Shown here in pieces: positions 9,944 through 18,916 of a DNA stretch of 64,000 bases; the stretch's first letter is position 1; each line of letters opens with the position of its first letter. Under the pieces are notes generated by a model. It searched no databases. It had not been told where the DNA came from and worked only from the letters and a program-made list of their open reading frames with translations. The position numbers and the translations under genes are program-made. Source of the stretch: Vibrio agarilyticus (GTDB lineage: Bacteria; Pseudomonadota; Gammaproteobacteria; Enterobacterales; Vibrionaceae). Location: the NCBI RefSeq assembly GCF_012641465.1, contig NZ_JABAIK010000016.1, forward strand, positions 38,465-102,464, read 5' to 3'.

Positions 9944-10840
9944 TTAGTTTTTGCGCTCGATGACATATCGGGCGAACTCTTCGAGTAACTGAGTATTGTA
10001 GGGAATCGCATCTAAAGCGTGTAACGCATCTTGTAACAGAGTTTGTGCTTTATCGATGGCGCCGTTTATCCCTAGCAGTGATGGATAGGTGCTCTTGTTG
10101 AGAGCCTGATCCGAACCTTGTGGTTTACCCAAGGTTTGAGTATCACTAATAATGTCTAAAATATCATCTTGCACTTGAAAGGCGAGACCGATCGCCGCTG
10201 AATAGCGCGCAAGTTGTGGCAAAATTGCGACGCCTTTCTCACCGGCTGCGAGAGCACCTAGTGTCACAGCGCAACAGATTAACGCCCCTGTTTTATGGCG
10301 GTGAATCGCTTCCAATTCTGCCAAGCTGACCTGACAATTTTCTGCCGCAAGATCTAATGCTTGACCAATGCACATACCCGCAGCACCTGAGGCGCGCGCA
10401 AGCGCTTGAACCATTTGAATTCGCTGCGGCTCGGCATTGGCGTCAAGGGCACCCTCTGCCAGTATAGTAAATGCGAGCGTTTGCAGCGCGTCACCAGTTA
10501 AAATCGCCGTCGCTTCATCAAACTTGATATGACAAGTTGGCTGTCCTCGGCGCAGCGCGTCGTCATCCATGGCGGGAAGATCATCATGAATGAGTGAATA
10601 GGCGTGAATGCATTCAATTGCCGCAGCCGGTGTATCAAGATACTGCTCATCTAAACCGAGCATGTTTCCTGTGGCATAGACCAAAAAAGGCCTTGCTCGT
10701 TTTCCACCCAGCAACAGGCCATGGTGCATCGCCTTAAGCAGAGATTGCTCTTGATACGGCAGTTGCGCCAGCCAGTGATTAAGGTGATGGATATTGCGCT
10801 GCTGATAGTGGGCGAGCGCATCAAGCATGATTGAATTCAT
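9944..10840 (-). CDS. ispA: Farnesyl diphosphate synthase (geranyltranstransferase)
   Basis: IspA makes farnesyl diphosphate from IPP and DMAPP for quinones, undecaprenyl carrier and haem O. The 298-residue protein contains the two aspartate-rich motifs of trans-prenyl synthases: DDLPAMDDD near residue 92 and QVQDDILD near 221, plus GGKRARP near 46. ATG 10840 lies 5 bases after the xseB stop; a second ATG four codons inside is possible. Confidence 0.96.
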   Translation of the reverse strand: MNSIMLDALAHYQQRNIHHLNHWLAQLPYQEQSLLKAMHHGLLLGGKRARPFLVYATGNMLGLDEQYLDTPAAAIECIHAYSLIHDDLPAMDDDALRRGQPTCHIKFDEATAILTGDALQTLAFTILAEGALDANAEPQRIQMVQALARASGAAGMCIGQALDLAAENCQVSLAELEAIHRHKTGALICCAVTLGALAAGEKGVAILPQLARYSAAIGLAFQVQDDILDIISDTQTLGKPQGSDQALNKSTYPSLLGINGAIDKAQTLLQDALHALDAIPYNTQLLEEFARYVIERKN

Positions 10841-10845
10841 TGGCG

Positions 10846-11088
10846 TTAATTGGCGTTTGGGTCAAAGTCACTGAGTGGTGCAGAGTCATCGTTGCTGAGT
10901 AAAATGTGTACTCGCTGCTCGGCATCGCTTAATTTCCCTTGGCCAGCACGCGCCAGACTGATGCCACGTTCAAATTTTTTCAACGCGTCATCAAGGGCCA
11001 GATCGCCATTTTCCAATTGAACAACCAAGGTTTCTAACTCATTGATTGTTTCTTCAAATGTCATGTTCTCTGGTCGTTTTGTCGCCAT
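10846..11088 (-). CDS. xseB: Exodeoxyribonuclease VII small subunit
   Basis: XseB is the small subunit of the XseA/XseB single-strand exonuclease. The 80-residue protein is mostly two helices, with FEETINELETLVVQLE and DALKKFERGI, as in the family. I choose ATG 11088 (MATKRPENMTF) because AGGTG lies about 9 bases upstream; another in-frame ATG at 11100 would be too close to it. It heads xseB-ispA-dxs and diverges from pomA across a 290-bp gap in which I could not assign a clear promoter. Confidence 0.93.
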   Translation of the reverse strand: MATKRPENMTFEETINELETLVVQLENGDLALDDALKKFERGISLARAGQGKLSDAEQRVHILLSNDDSAPLSDFDPNAN

Positions 11089-11377
11089 ATTCCATTTCAC
11101 CTAAGTTGTTGTGCCCGCACGTTACTTCAGTGCGTCAATCGGGGCAAATCCCAATAAGAGCGCATGATAACATCATTTCGCCAGTCAAGATAAGCGCTGT
11201 GTGAATCAGTTGTGAGCATGTTGCTGCAAGGGGTTGGGTGAATGCTCTGTCGTGGCGATTTTGCGCTGGTTAAAATGAAATTTTGTGACTTGTAGGCCAA
11301 GAAAAAACTAAAAGATCATTCTTTGTTGTCGATAACAAGATTACTCTATTTAGGTCCAAGAGTATCAGGAGAGCGGT

Positions 11378-12142
11378 GTGGATTTAGCAACCCTTATAGG
11401 TTTAATTGGCGGTCTGGCGTTTGTCATTATGGCAATGGTGCTGGGCGGCAGCTTGTCAATGTTTGTCGATGTCACATCCATTTTGATTGTGGTCGGCGGA
11501 TCGACGTTTGTGGTGTTGATGAAATTCACCGTCGGCCAGTTTTTTGGTGCAGCCAAAATTGCAGGCAAAGCCTTTGTCTTTAAAGCCGATGAGCCGGAAG
11601 TGCTTATCGCAAAAGTGGTTGAAATGGCCGATGCGGCGCGTAAAGGCGGCTTTTTGGCTCTTGAAGAGATGGACATTCCCAACAGCTTTATGCAAAAAGG
11701 GATTGATCTTTTGGTGGACGGTCACGATGCCGATGTGGTTCGCGCTGCACTGCAAAAAGACATTGCCTTAACAGAAGAGCGTCATATTCAAGGGGGTAAA
11801 GTCTTTACTTCATTTGGTGATGTGTCGCCATCGATGGGAATGATAGGGACTCTCGTTGGCTTGGTGGCCATGCTCTCAAACATGGATGATCCTAAAGCGA
11901 TTGGTCCTGCCATGGCGGTTGCACTTCTCACCACGCTTTATGGCGCGGTATTAGCGAACATGGTGTTTTTCCCAATTGCGGACAAATTGGCGCTGCGCCG
12001 TGATCAAGAAACGTTAAATCGTCGTTTGATTATGGATGGTGTGTTGGCGATTCAAGATGGACAAAACCCTCGAGTGATTGATAGTTATCTTAAAAACTAC
12101 CTCAATGAAAGCAAACGTGGTTTGAATGTGGATGGCGATTAA
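11378..12142 (+). CDS. pomA: Sodium-driven polar flagellar motor stator protein PomA
   Basis: PomA is the MotA-type half of the Na+-conducting stator that drives the polar flagellum. The 254-residue inner-membrane protein has four membrane segments (two near the N-terminus, two at about 150-200), a cytoplasmic loop with DEPEVLIAKVVEMADAARKGG, and GMIGTLVGLVAML. The start is GTG 11378 after AGGAGAG. The sequence is close to vibrio PomA rather than proton-type MotA. pomB follows after 14 bases. Confidence 0.96.
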   Translation: MDLATLIGLIGGLAFVIMAMVLGGSLSMFVDVTSILIVVGGSTFVVLMKFTVGQFFGAAKIAGKAFVFKADEPEVLIAKVVEMADAARKGGFLALEEMDIPNSFMQKGIDLLVDGHDADVVRAALQKDIALTEERHIQGGKVFTSFGDVSPSMGMIGTLVGLVAMLSNMDDPKAIGPAMAVALLTTLYGAVLANMVFFPIADKLALRRDQETLNRRLIMDGVLAIQDGQNPRVIDSYLKNYLNESKRGLNVDGD

Positions 12143-12156
12143 GCGAGGGCAAGGCA

Positions 12157-13101
12157 ATGGATGAACAGCAAAAGTGCAAATGTCCACCCCCTGGCGCGCC
12201 AATGTGGATGACCACCTTTTCCGATCTTATGTCTTTGTTGATGTGCTTTTTTGTTCTGCTGCTCTCTTTTTCAGAAATGGACGTGCTTAAGTTTAAGCAG
12301 ATCGCAGGGTCAATGAAGTTTGCGTTTGGTGTTCAAAATCGGCTGGAAGTGAAAGACATACCCAAAGGCACTAGCATCATCGCGCAAGAATTTCGTCCTG
12401 GGCGACCTGAACCGACACCGATAGATGTCATCATGCAGCAAACCATGGACATCACTCAGCAAACATTGGAATTCCACGCGGGAGAAGAAGACCGTGCAGG
12501 CGGAACCAAGCGCGACGCTGGGCAACTCACTGGGGGGCAATCGTCTGACACGTCAACCAAAAATAACGATAATGTTGATTCCGAGATGGAGCTCCAACAA
12601 TCAGCAAGCAGTAATGAGGAAATTGAAGCGGTGCAGCAAGCGTTGCAACAAGCGCTGCAACGTGAGATTGAACAGGGCGCGATTGAACTGGAAAACTTGG
12701 GTCAGCAACTGGTGATCCGCATGCGAGAAAAAGGCGCCTTTCCTGAGGGATCTGCGTTCTTGCAACCTAAATTTCGCCCTTTAGTGCGTCAGATAGCCGA
12801 GTTGGTGAAGGACGTTCCCGGCATTATTCGTATCTCCGGGCATACTGATAATCAGATATTGGACTCGGAGTTATATCGTTCAAATTGGGATCTTTCTTCT
12901 CAGCGAGCGGTTTCAGTGGCGCAAGAGATGGAAAAAGTGCCCGCATTCGATACTCAGCGCATGCGTGTCCGTGGTATGGCGGATACCGAACCGCTAGGCC
13001 CGAACGATACGGATCTGCAACGCGCAGCGAATCGCCGAGTTGAAATTAGCATTATGCAAGGTAAGCCGGTGTTTAGTGATGAGGTGCCGATTGTGCAGTA
13101 G
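12157..13101 (+). CDS. pomB: Sodium-driven polar flagellar motor stator protein PomB
   Basis: PomB anchors the stator to peptidoglycan and carries the ion-binding aspartate, here Asp23 in TTFSDLMSLLMCFFVLLLSF, the single membrane segment. A plug/linker region rich in Gln and Glu follows (about residues 45-195), then an OmpA-like domain with the peptidoglycan motif near ISGHTDNQ and ANRRVEI. The length of 314 is usual for PomB. It pairs with PomA (4:2 or 5:2 complex). Confidence 0.96.
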   Translation: MDEQQKCKCPPPGAPMWMTTFSDLMSLLMCFFVLLLSFSEMDVLKFKQIAGSMKFAFGVQNRLEVKDIPKGTSIIAQEFRPGRPEPTPIDVIMQQTMDITQQTLEFHAGEEDRAGGTKRDAGQLTGGQSSDTSTKNNDNVDSEMELQQSASSNEEIEAVQQALQQALQREIEQGAIELENLGQQLVIRMREKGAFPEGSAFLQPKFRPLVRQIAELVKDVPGIIRISGHTDNQILDSELYRSNWDLSSQRAVSVAQEMEKVPAFDTQRMRVRGMADTEPLGPNDTDLQRAANRRVEISIMQGKPVFSDEVPIVQ

Positions 13102-13105
13102 CAAC

Positions 13106-13138
13106 TATACCCGTCCCACTTGAAGTTGTTTGGGTATA
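13106..13138 (+). repeat. Minimal 33-bp copy of the TATACCC/GGGTATA repeat
   Basis: TATACCCGTCCCACTTGAAG joins directly to TTGTTTGGGTATA, so the two terminal repeats remain and everything between is gone. It begins 5 bases after the pomB stop. As RNA it would fold into a small stem. Confidence 0.75.
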
Positions 13139-13170
13139 AATCGAATTTAACTAAATTGAATTTAAGATTA

Positions 13171-13201
13171 AAAAGACGAGTATGACTGCTCGTCTTTTTT
13201 T
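13171..13201 (+). terminator. Rho-independent terminator after pomAB
   Basis: A perfect 10-bp stem (AAAAGACGAG / CTCGTCTTTT) with an 8-base loop and a long T-run lies 70 bases after pomB. Confidence 0.85.
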
Positions 13202-13312
13202 ACACCTCTGTGGCGAAAATCTGACGCCAATTGTAACTGGTTAAAAAGTAAACGCTCTTGGTGCCAACGCCTTGATAACTTGCGAGACTCGCATCTTGGC
13301 TGATCTTGGGTA

Positions 13313-13318
13313 TATAAT
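13313..13318 (+). promoter_or_regulatory. Candidate -10 element of thiI
   Basis: A perfect TATAAT lies within GGGTATATAATG, 57 bases before the thiI start. The -35 region is poor. The GGGTATA part resembles the right end of the local repeat family and is also found upstream of gmhB. Confidence 0.5.
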
Positions 13319-13375
13319 GCGCGCCAGATGTGGCGTTTGCCATAGTGATTGCGAAACTCAACTGCGAACAAGAAT

Positions 13376-14824
13376 ATGAAATTTATTGTAAAACCTCATC
13401 CCGAAATTTTTGTTAAAAGTGAATCCGTGCGTAAGCGTTTCACCAAAATTTTGGAGTCGAATATTCGCAATATCGTCAAAAGTCGTACTGAGGCGGTTGC
13501 GGTATTTAACCGTCGTGATCACATTGAGGTGACGTCAGAAAGTGACACTTACTTTGCCGAGGTATTGGAAATTTTGACTCACACTCCGGGCATTCACCAT
13601 GTGCTGGAAGTGAAACAATCAAGCTTTACCGATCTGCATGACATTTATGAGCAAGTGCTTGAACTTAATCGCCCATTGATTGAGAACAAGAGCTTTGTTG
13701 TGCGTGCTAAGCGCCGTGGTAAGCACGACTTTACCTCAATCGAATTAGAACGCTACGTTGGTGGTGGTCTGAATCAGGCTGTGGAGAGCGCGCGAGTCAG
13801 CCTGCACAACCCCGATGTGACGGTAAAAGTGGAAGTGACGGATGAAAAACTTAACCAAATCATTGCGCGTTACAAAGGGCTTGGTGGCTTTCCATTAGGC
13901 ACCCAAGAAGATGTGTTGAGCCTGATTTCCGGTGGTTTTGACTCGGGCGTATCAAGCTATTTGCACATTAAACGCGGCTCGAAAGTGCATTACTGCTTCT
14001 TTAATTTAGGTGGCCCTGCGCATGAAATTGGCGTTAAGCAGGTTGCACACTATTTGTGGAATAAGTATGGCTCATCGGCCAAAGTGCGCTTTATCTCAGT
14101 GGACTTTGAACCGGTTGTCGCTGAAATTTTAGAAAAAGTTGATGACGGCCAAATGGGCGTTGTGCTCAAACGCATGTTCATGCGTGCTGCTGGCATGATT
14201 GCTGAGAAGTTAGGCATTCAAGCGCTGGTTACCGGAGAGGCTTTAGGGCAAGTTTCTAGCCAAACTTTGACTAACTTGCGTCATATTGATGGTGTAACAG
14301 ACACATTGATTCTACGTCCTTTAATTAACTGGGATAAAGAAGACATCATTAATCTTGCGCGTCAGATTGGCACCGAAGATTTTGCCAAAACCATGCCTGA
14401 GTACTGCGGCGTTATTTCACGTAAACCGACAGTTAAAGCGGTTAAGGCGAAGCTTGAAGCGGAAGAAGCGAAGTTCGATTTCTCTATTTTGGAGAAAGTG
14501 GTGTTTGAATCACGTCAGATGGACATTCGCGATATCGCCAAGCAAGCTGAGGAAGCTGCACCGGAAGTGGAACAAGTTCAAGCGGTGGAAGAGCATGCGA
14601 TTGTGCTTGATATTCGCAGCGCCGATGAAGAAGAGGAAAATCCACTGGAGATTGAAGGTGTTGACGTAAAACATCTGCCATTCTTCAAGTTGGGCACTCA
14701 ATTTGGCGATCTTGACCAGTCAAAAACCTATCTGCTGTACTGTGACCGTGGCGTTATGAGCCGTCTTCAAGCGCTGTATTTGCAAGAGCAAGGTTTTAAC
14801 AACGTTAAGGTATATCGTCCATAA
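13376..14824 (+). CDS. thiI: tRNA 4-thiouridine synthase / thiamine thiazole sulfurtransferase ThiI
   Basis: ThiI makes 4-thiouridine at tRNA position 8 and passes sulfur to thiazole synthesis. From ATG 13376 the protein is 482 residues, the same length as E. coli ThiI. Domains in order are an N-terminal ferredoxin-like/THUMP region, the PP-loop ATPase with [13 protein letters not shown] near residue 183, and a C-terminal rhodanese domain with the persulfide cysteine in [11 protein letters not shown] near 456. It is a monocistronic gene with its own terminator. Confidence 0.97.
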   Translation: MKFIVKPHPEIFVKSESVRKRFTKILESNIRNIVKSRTEAVAVFNRRDHIEVTSESDTYFAEVLEILTHTPGIHHVLEVKQSSFTDLHDIYEQVLELNRPLIENKSFVVRAKRRGKHDFTSIELERYVGGGLNQAVESARVSLHNPDVTVKVEVTDEKLNQIIARYKGLGGFPLGTQEDVLSLISGGFDSGVSSYLHIKRGSKVHYCFFNLGGPAHEIGVKQVAHYLWNKYGSSAKVRFISVDFEPVVAEILEKVDDGQMGVVLKRMFMRAAGMIAEKLGIQALVTGEALGQVSSQTLTNLRHIDGVTDTLILRPLINWDKEDIINLARQIGTEDFAKTMPEYCGVISRKPTVKAVKAKLEAEEAKFDFSILEKVVFESRQMDIRDIAKQAEEAAPEVEQVQAVEEHAIVLDIRSADEEEENPLEIEGVDVKHLPFFKLGTQFGDLDQSKTYLLYCDRGVMSRLQALYLQEQGFNNVKVYRP

Positions 14825-14857
14825 TCGATGATATTACGTTAACGATACCTATATATG

Positions 14858-14885
14858 AGCGCTGAGTTTACTCGGCGCTTTTTTA
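14858..14885 (+). terminator. Rho-independent terminator of thiI
   Basis: AGCGCTGAG and CTCGGCGCT pair (one G-U) around a 4-base loop and are followed by TTTTTT, 34 bases after the thiI stop. Confidence 0.8.
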
Positions 14886-14917
14886 TGTCCGCGAATTACT
14901 ACGCCTGTGCGATAGAT

Positions 14918-15132
14918 AAAAAAATACCGCCTAGGTGAGGCGGTATAAGAAATCGACAAACAGTCAAAAAATACAGGAAGTAATGCTTCGTCTGAATCAG
15001 ACCAAACACTGCGGTAGAGGCAGTTCTACCCAATTCTCGAAATACGAGTTTGCAAACACAACATCGCAACAAATGAGCCAATTAATCGGACCGCGCTTCG
15101 CGAACCGACTAAGCCGTTCAGGCCAGCGTTGC
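14918..15132 (-). ncRNA. gcvB: GcvB-like small regulatory RNA
   Basis: The segment divergent from gcvA has, read on the minus strand, the hallmarks I remember of E. coli GcvB. There is a GU-rich seed TTGTTGCGATGTTGTG (15052-15072), then GGTCTGATTCAGAC (about 14990-15004), then ACTTCCTGTA (14972-14981). A 3' hairpin TACCGCC / GGCGGTA with a run of seven T ends at about 14918. The location next to gcvA is the conserved one. GcvB is an Hfq-dependent repressor of amino-acid and peptide transporter mRNAs. The 5' end is inferred from the promoter and may be off by a few bases. Confidence 0.88.
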
Positions 15133-15139
15133 GGGATGA

Positions 15140-15168
15140 AATATAGAATTAATCTGGCAACGCGACAA
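15140..15168 (-). promoter_or_regulatory. Promoter of the GcvB-like RNA
   Basis: On the minus strand TTGTCG (15168-15163) and TATATT (15145-15140) are separated by exactly 17 bp, placing transcription start near 15132. GcvA is the expected activator, and the site lies between gcvB and gcvA. Confidence 0.65.
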
Positions 15169-15218
15169 TGGACAAATTATAATGTTTCAGATTAATAAAA
15201 CTAATGGTTGAGGTAGTT

Positions 15219-16166
15219 ATGGCTCGCCGTCTTCCCCCACTGAATGCGTTGCGCGTTTTTGAAGCAGCAGCGCGTCATCTCAGCTTTACTCGCGCCGCTG
15301 AGGAATTGTATGTGACACAAGCTGCCGTCAGTCATCAGATAAAAGCGCTTGAAGAATTCTTATCGTTAAAATTGTTCCGCCGTCGCAATCGTTCTTTGTT
15401 GCTCACGGAAGAGGGGCAAAGTTATTTTCTCGACATCAAAGACATTTTTAGTGCCATCAGCGAAGCCACTGATAAGGTATTGGAACGCAGTGAAAAAGGG
15501 GCATTAACTATCAGTCTGCCACCAAGCTTTGCCATTCAATGGCTGGTGCCAAGATTGACCCATTTTCATCAGCAGCAACCCGACATTGACGTGCGAATTA
15601 AAGCGGTTGATATGGATGAAGGATCGCTGACAGACGATGTCGATGTGGCTATCTATTATGGGCGTGGGCATTGGCCCGGCTTGCGAGCGGATAAGCTGTA
15701 TCAAGAGTTTTTGATTCCCCTGTGCTCTCCGGCGTTACTGCTGGGTAGCAAGCCATTAGAATCTCTAAGTGATTTAAGTCACCACACCTTACTTCATGAT
15801 ACGTCTCGCAAGGATTGGCAGCAGTTTGTGAAGCAGTATCACATTGAAGGGGTTAACGTAAACCAAGGGCCGATATTCAGTCATTCGACCATGGTGCTGC
15901 AGGCCGCGGCGCACGGTCAAGGTGTGGCACTGGGGAATAATGTTCTGGCGAAACCAGAGCTGGAAGCGGGGCGCTTAATTGCGCCGTTTGATGAAGTATT
16001 GGTATCAAAAAACGCATTTTATGTCGTGTGCCATGAGCAGCAAGCGGATATGGGGCGTATTGCGACGTTCCGTGATTGGATGCTCGCTACGGCACGCAAA
16101 GAGCAGGAGGAAGTTTTAGATGAGAAGTCAGTTCTTATTGATGATCGCGGCGATGATCGGCGCTAA
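15219..16166 (+). CDS. gcvA: Glycine cleavage system transcriptional regulator GcvA (LysR family)
   Basis: GcvA controls the gcv operon and the gcvB RNA. I choose ATG 15219 (MARRLPPLNALRVFEAAARH), matching E. coli GcvA and preceded by GAGGTAG; an in-frame ATG at 15204 adds five unlikely residues. An N-terminal helix-turn-helix with LSFTRAAEELYVTQAAVSHQIK is followed by a substrate-binding domain with DVDVAIYYGRGHWPGL and SKNAFYVVCH. The 315-residue length is slightly above E. coli because of a C-terminal tail that overlaps the next gene. Confidence 0.96.
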   Translation: MARRLPPLNALRVFEAAARHLSFTRAAEELYVTQAAVSHQIKALEEFLSLKLFRRRNRSLLLTEEGQSYFLDIKDIFSAISEATDKVLERSEKGALTISLPPSFAIQWLVPRLTHFHQQQPDIDVRIKAVDMDEGSLTDDVDVAIYYGRGHWPGLRADKLYQEFLIPLCSPALLLGSKPLESLSDLSHHTLLHDTSRKDWQQFVKQYHIEGVNVNQGPIFSHSTMVLQAAAHGQGVALGNNVLAKPELEAGRLIAPFDEVLVSKNAFYVVCHEQQADMGRIATFRDWMLATARKEQEEVLDEKSVLIDDRGDDRR

Positions 16167-16515
16167 GTCAGTGGCAATCGGGGCGTTTGCCGCCCATGGT
16201 TTGAAGTCGATATTGGGAGCTTATCAACTGGCCATTATTGATACTGGCGTGCAGTACCAGTTTTGGCATACGTTTGCGATTATTGCGTGTGCGATTTTAA
16301 TGTTGCAGGCCAGAGCCCAGGGGCAAAAGTATTTTTTCATCGCCGCAATTTGCTTTATTATCGGCATCTTTTGTTTTAGTGGCAGTCTATACACATTGGC
16401 GCTCACCGACATACGTTGGATAGCCTTTATTACCCCTGTAGGTGGTACGCTATTTGTTGTTGGGTGGATTGTTTTTGCCGTGGCTGCTTGGAAAATGCGT
16501 GAGGTTAGTAAGTGA
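16120..16515 (+). CDS. DUF423 family inner-membrane protein (YgdD-like)
   Basis: A 131-residue hydrophobic protein with four membrane segments, [10 protein letters not shown] near residue 24 and [10 protein letters not shown] near 85, matching the DUF423/YgdD family. The ATG at 16120 has AGGAGG just upstream and overlaps the end of gcvA by 47 bases. Position between gcvA and rlmM is the same as ygdD in E. coli. The molecular function is not known. Confidence 0.92.
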   Translation: MRSQFLLMIAAMIGAKSVAIGAFAAHGLKSILGAYQLAIIDTGVQYQFWHTFAIIACAILMLQARAQGQKYFFIAAICFIIGIFCFSGSLYTLALTDIRWIAFITPVGGTLFVVGWIVFAVAAWKMREVSK

Positions 16516-17603
16516 AACATTTGATGCTTTATTGCCGTGCTGGCTTTGAAAAAGAGTGCGCGGGGGAGATTCAAGATAAGGCTTCTCAGCTTGAGGTCTA
16601 CGGTTTTCCGCGCGTCAAAAAAAATGCGGGATATGTATTATTTGAGTGCTACCAAGCGGGGGATGCAGATAAGCTTGCGCAGCAGCTCGATTTTCAATCA
16701 CTGATTTTTGCCCGCCAAATGTTTGCGGTTGCGGCAGAATTTGAATCTTTACCGAGCGATGACCGCATTTCGCCGATCTTAGACACGCTGGCAGGCGTTG
16801 AGCATTTTCCGTTGTGCGGTGAACTGCGTATTGAAACCCCAGATACCAACGAAGCTAAAGAACTGCTTAAGTTTTGTCGCAAATTTACTGTGCCGATGCG
16901 TCAAGCTTTGCGAGGTAAGGGACTGCTGTATAAGCAAGATCATGCGAAAAAACCCGTGCTGCATATCTGCTTTGTTGCGCCCGGCCATTGTTATCTTGGT
17001 TACTCGTATCCTGGGAATAACTCCGCCTTCTTTATGGGCATTCCGCGCTTAAAATTTCCTGCTGATGCGCCTAGTCGTTCAACACTGAAACTGGAAGAAG
17101 CGTTTCATGTTTTCATTCCTCGCGCAGAGTGGGACACGCGTTTGGCTTCCGGCATGTGGGCCGTCGATCTTGGTGCTTGCCCTGGCGGATGGACGTATCA
17201 ATTAGTCAAACGCTCGATGTTTGTTCACTGTATCGATAACGGCATGATGGCTGAAAACTTGATGGAAACTGGGCAAATTCGACATCATCAAGTCGATGGG
17301 TTTAAGTTTGAGCCAGATCGCAAAAATGTAACCTGGCTTGTGTGTGATATGGTCGAAAAACCAGCGCGCGTGGCTCATTTGATGGGATTGTGGCTAGTGA
17401 AAGGCTGGGCGAAAGAGGCCATCTTCAACTTAAAACTACCGATGAAGGGGCGCTATGACGAAGTGCTTCAAGATATCGAGAATTTGAAACTATTTCTCAT
17501 TGAGAACAAGGTGAAATTCAAACTCCAAGCGAAACATTTGTACCATGATCGAGAAGAGATCACGGTGCACATTCAAATGCTGTCGCACATTTCGCCTCAT
17601 TAA
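16512..17603 (+). CDS. rlmM: 23S rRNA 2'-O-ribose C2498 methyltransferase
   Basis: RlmM methylates C2498 of 23S rRNA with SAM. The start is GTG 16512, overlapping the previous stop by 4 bases (GTGA), which suggests coupling. The 363-residue protein has an N-terminal THUMP-like domain and a C-terminal Rossmann methyltransferase domain with [14 protein letters not shown] near residue 218 and [11 protein letters not shown] near 312. It ends the gcvA-ygdD-rlmM series. Confidence 0.96.
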   Translation: MKHLMLYCRAGFEKECAGEIQDKASQLEVYGFPRVKKNAGYVLFECYQAGDADKLAQQLDFQSLIFARQMFAVAAEFESLPSDDRISPILDTLAGVEHFPLCGELRIETPDTNEAKELLKFCRKFTVPMRQALRGKGLLYKQDHAKKPVLHICFVAPGHCYLGYSYPGNNSAFFMGIPRLKFPADAPSRSTLKLEEAFHVFIPRAEWDTRLASGMWAVDLGACPGGWTYQLVKRSMFVHCIDNGMMAENLMETGQIRHHQVDGFKFEPDRKNVTWLVCDMVEKPARVAHLMGLWLVKGWAKEAIFNLKLPMKGRYDEVLQDIENLKLFLIENKVKFKLQAKHLYHDREEITVHIQMLSHISPH

Positions 17604-18103
17604 TTACTCTTTTAAAGTGCCTAACCTTGCCACATTTTTACAGTGCGGTGAGGTTAGCATTATCCTTAATAACTAGTTTGATATATACCTAAGTCGCTTT
17701 AAGATTTAGGGTTCGGTGCCGATTCACAGCACTGAAAGCGAAGAAAATTACGTAATCAAATAGCAATCTAATATTCAAATAGTTTTTCATTTCATGACTT
17801 CAACGTTAAGGTTACTAATAGCCCATAGAAGTTAATTATTTATATATGGCTCGTGGTTTATAGTAATGAAGTGGATTATTATTTGATTAAATGAAGTGCG
17901 AACTGTTTTATATATTCTGGTCTTTGGTTTTATTTTATATTTTACAATTTGTAAATTAATCGAATTTCATAGTAAGTTTGTAATTGTCTGTTGTGTTTTT
18001 ATTTTGTTTTGATGTCATTCTCACTTAAAGTTAAATATTTATTTAACTTTCTTGTGTTAGATATTAATATTCAACCAAATTAATACAATATGGTTATTTA
18101 ATT
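17604..18103. other. AT-rich 500-bp intergenic region upstream of the outer-membrane protein gene
   Basis: This stretch is clearly richer in A and T than its neighbours from about 17750 on. A hairpin (CTAACCT near 17623 with AGGTTAG near 17651) follows rlmM and may end its transcript. A degraded repeat-like segment begins at 17684. No convincing open reading frame or promoter pair could be assigned in the rest, though many TA-rich hexamers are present. Confidence 0.6.
17684..17755. repeat. Possible degraded member of a second TATACC-starting repeat type
   Basis: TATACCTAAGTCGCTTTAAG resembles the reverse complement of the end of the repeat at 28117-28166 (TATACCCAAGTCACCTCAAG). The other end is not clear, so the boundary is a guess. 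Confidence 0.3.
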
Positions 18104-18631
18104 ATGAAAAAAACACTAGCCCTGTCAGTGTTGCTGGCATTGTCAACGTCAGCAATTGCATCAGAAAGTACAACTCAAGATAAAAGCGGTCATACGCTTT
18201 CCATCGGTATGTCTAAGGTTTCAGGTGATATTTCAAATATTTCTGATGATACTGTCTTTAGCGTTAGTTACGATTACACGACAAATCAAGGAGTAATCAT
18301 TGGTGGTTACTTCATGCCTGAATTGGTATCTTCATCCATGAGCTATATGGATGTGAACTTGTCCTTAGATACAAGTGTGTTAGGAATGTATTTAGGTTAC
18401 CAATTTGATAACAATATCAGACTAACATCGGGATTAAGCTTCACCACAGTAGAAGCCAAACTGTCGGACAATTATGCCTCTGTTTCAGATGAGGAAACTA
18501 ATACGGGCTTTATGTTTGGAATTGATTATTTGTTTAGTGAAAAAGTACTTATTGGGACCCGTTTTGTCACTCATGATGTTGCTGGTGTCGAAGGATCGTC
18601 AATGGGGATCAGTGCAGGGTATAAGTTTTAA
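18104..18631 (+). CDS. Small outer-membrane beta-barrel protein of unknown function
   Basis: The 175-residue product starts with a Sec signal peptide (MKKTLALSVLLALSTSAIA, cleavage near residue 19). Alternating hydrophobic strands follow, such as FSVSYDYTT, VIIGGYFMP and GMYLGYQF, and the protein ends in GISAGYKF, whose final Phe is typical of assembled outer-membrane barrels. It resembles the generic 8-strand barrel family (OmpA/Ail-like), but I recognise no specific member. It stands alone in AT-rich DNA between rlmM and xni, with a hairpin after it, and may be acquired or fast-evolving. Confidence 0.8.
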   Translation: MKKTLALSVLLALSTSAIASESTTQDKSGHTLSIGMSKVSGDISNISDDTVFSVSYDYTTNQGVIIGGYFMPELVSSSMSYMDVNLSLDTSVLGMYLGYQFDNNIRLTSGLSFTTVEAKLSDNYASVSDEETNTGFMFGIDYLFSEKVLIGTRFVTHDVAGVEGSSMGISAGYKF

Positions 18632-18643
18632 GTTATAAATTAG

Positions 18644-18663
18644 GAAGCCCCTTATGGGGCTTC
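18644..18663 (+). terminator. Hairpin after the barrel-protein gene
   Basis: A perfect 8-bp stem (GAAGCCCC / GGGGCTTC) with loop TTAT lies 12 bases after the stop. The following TAAATTCGAATTTT is only a weak T-tract. Confidence 0.65.
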
Positions 18664-18770
18664 TAAATTCGAATTTTCGATAGCTGATGTGGATACTTTC
18701 TTGGTTCAAGTGATTTGAAAATTTTTATTGACTTACTTATGCTGATATTCGTGACAAAAAATTGATAACT

Positions 18771-18910
18771 TATATCCTTGCCTTACTAGAAGTCGCAGCG
18801 TTTTTAGCTCGCTCTCACAAACCTCATCACATAGTCTGTCTATATTAACGAAGTGCTCAGAGACTTGTGTGCTTTCTGCTTACCCGCATTTTCAAGTTGC
18901 TTAAGTATAG
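18771..18910 (+). repeat. Full-length copy of the TATACCC/GGGTATA repeat (diverged left end)
   Basis: The left end TATATCCTTGCCTTAC is diverged, but ACTAGAAGTCGCAGCG, CCTCATCACATAG, CTCAGAG and the end CAAGTTGCTTAAGTATAG follow the family order. It shares an ACGAAGTGCTCAGAG insertion with the copy at 19797. It lies 6 bases from the xni stop. Confidence 0.75.
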
Positions 18911-18916
18911 AGTGTG

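Noticed and set aside
14935-15195. 86-residue open frame on the plus strand between thiI and gcvA
   Set aside because: It is antisense to the GcvB-like RNA, whose conserved features explain the sequence better.
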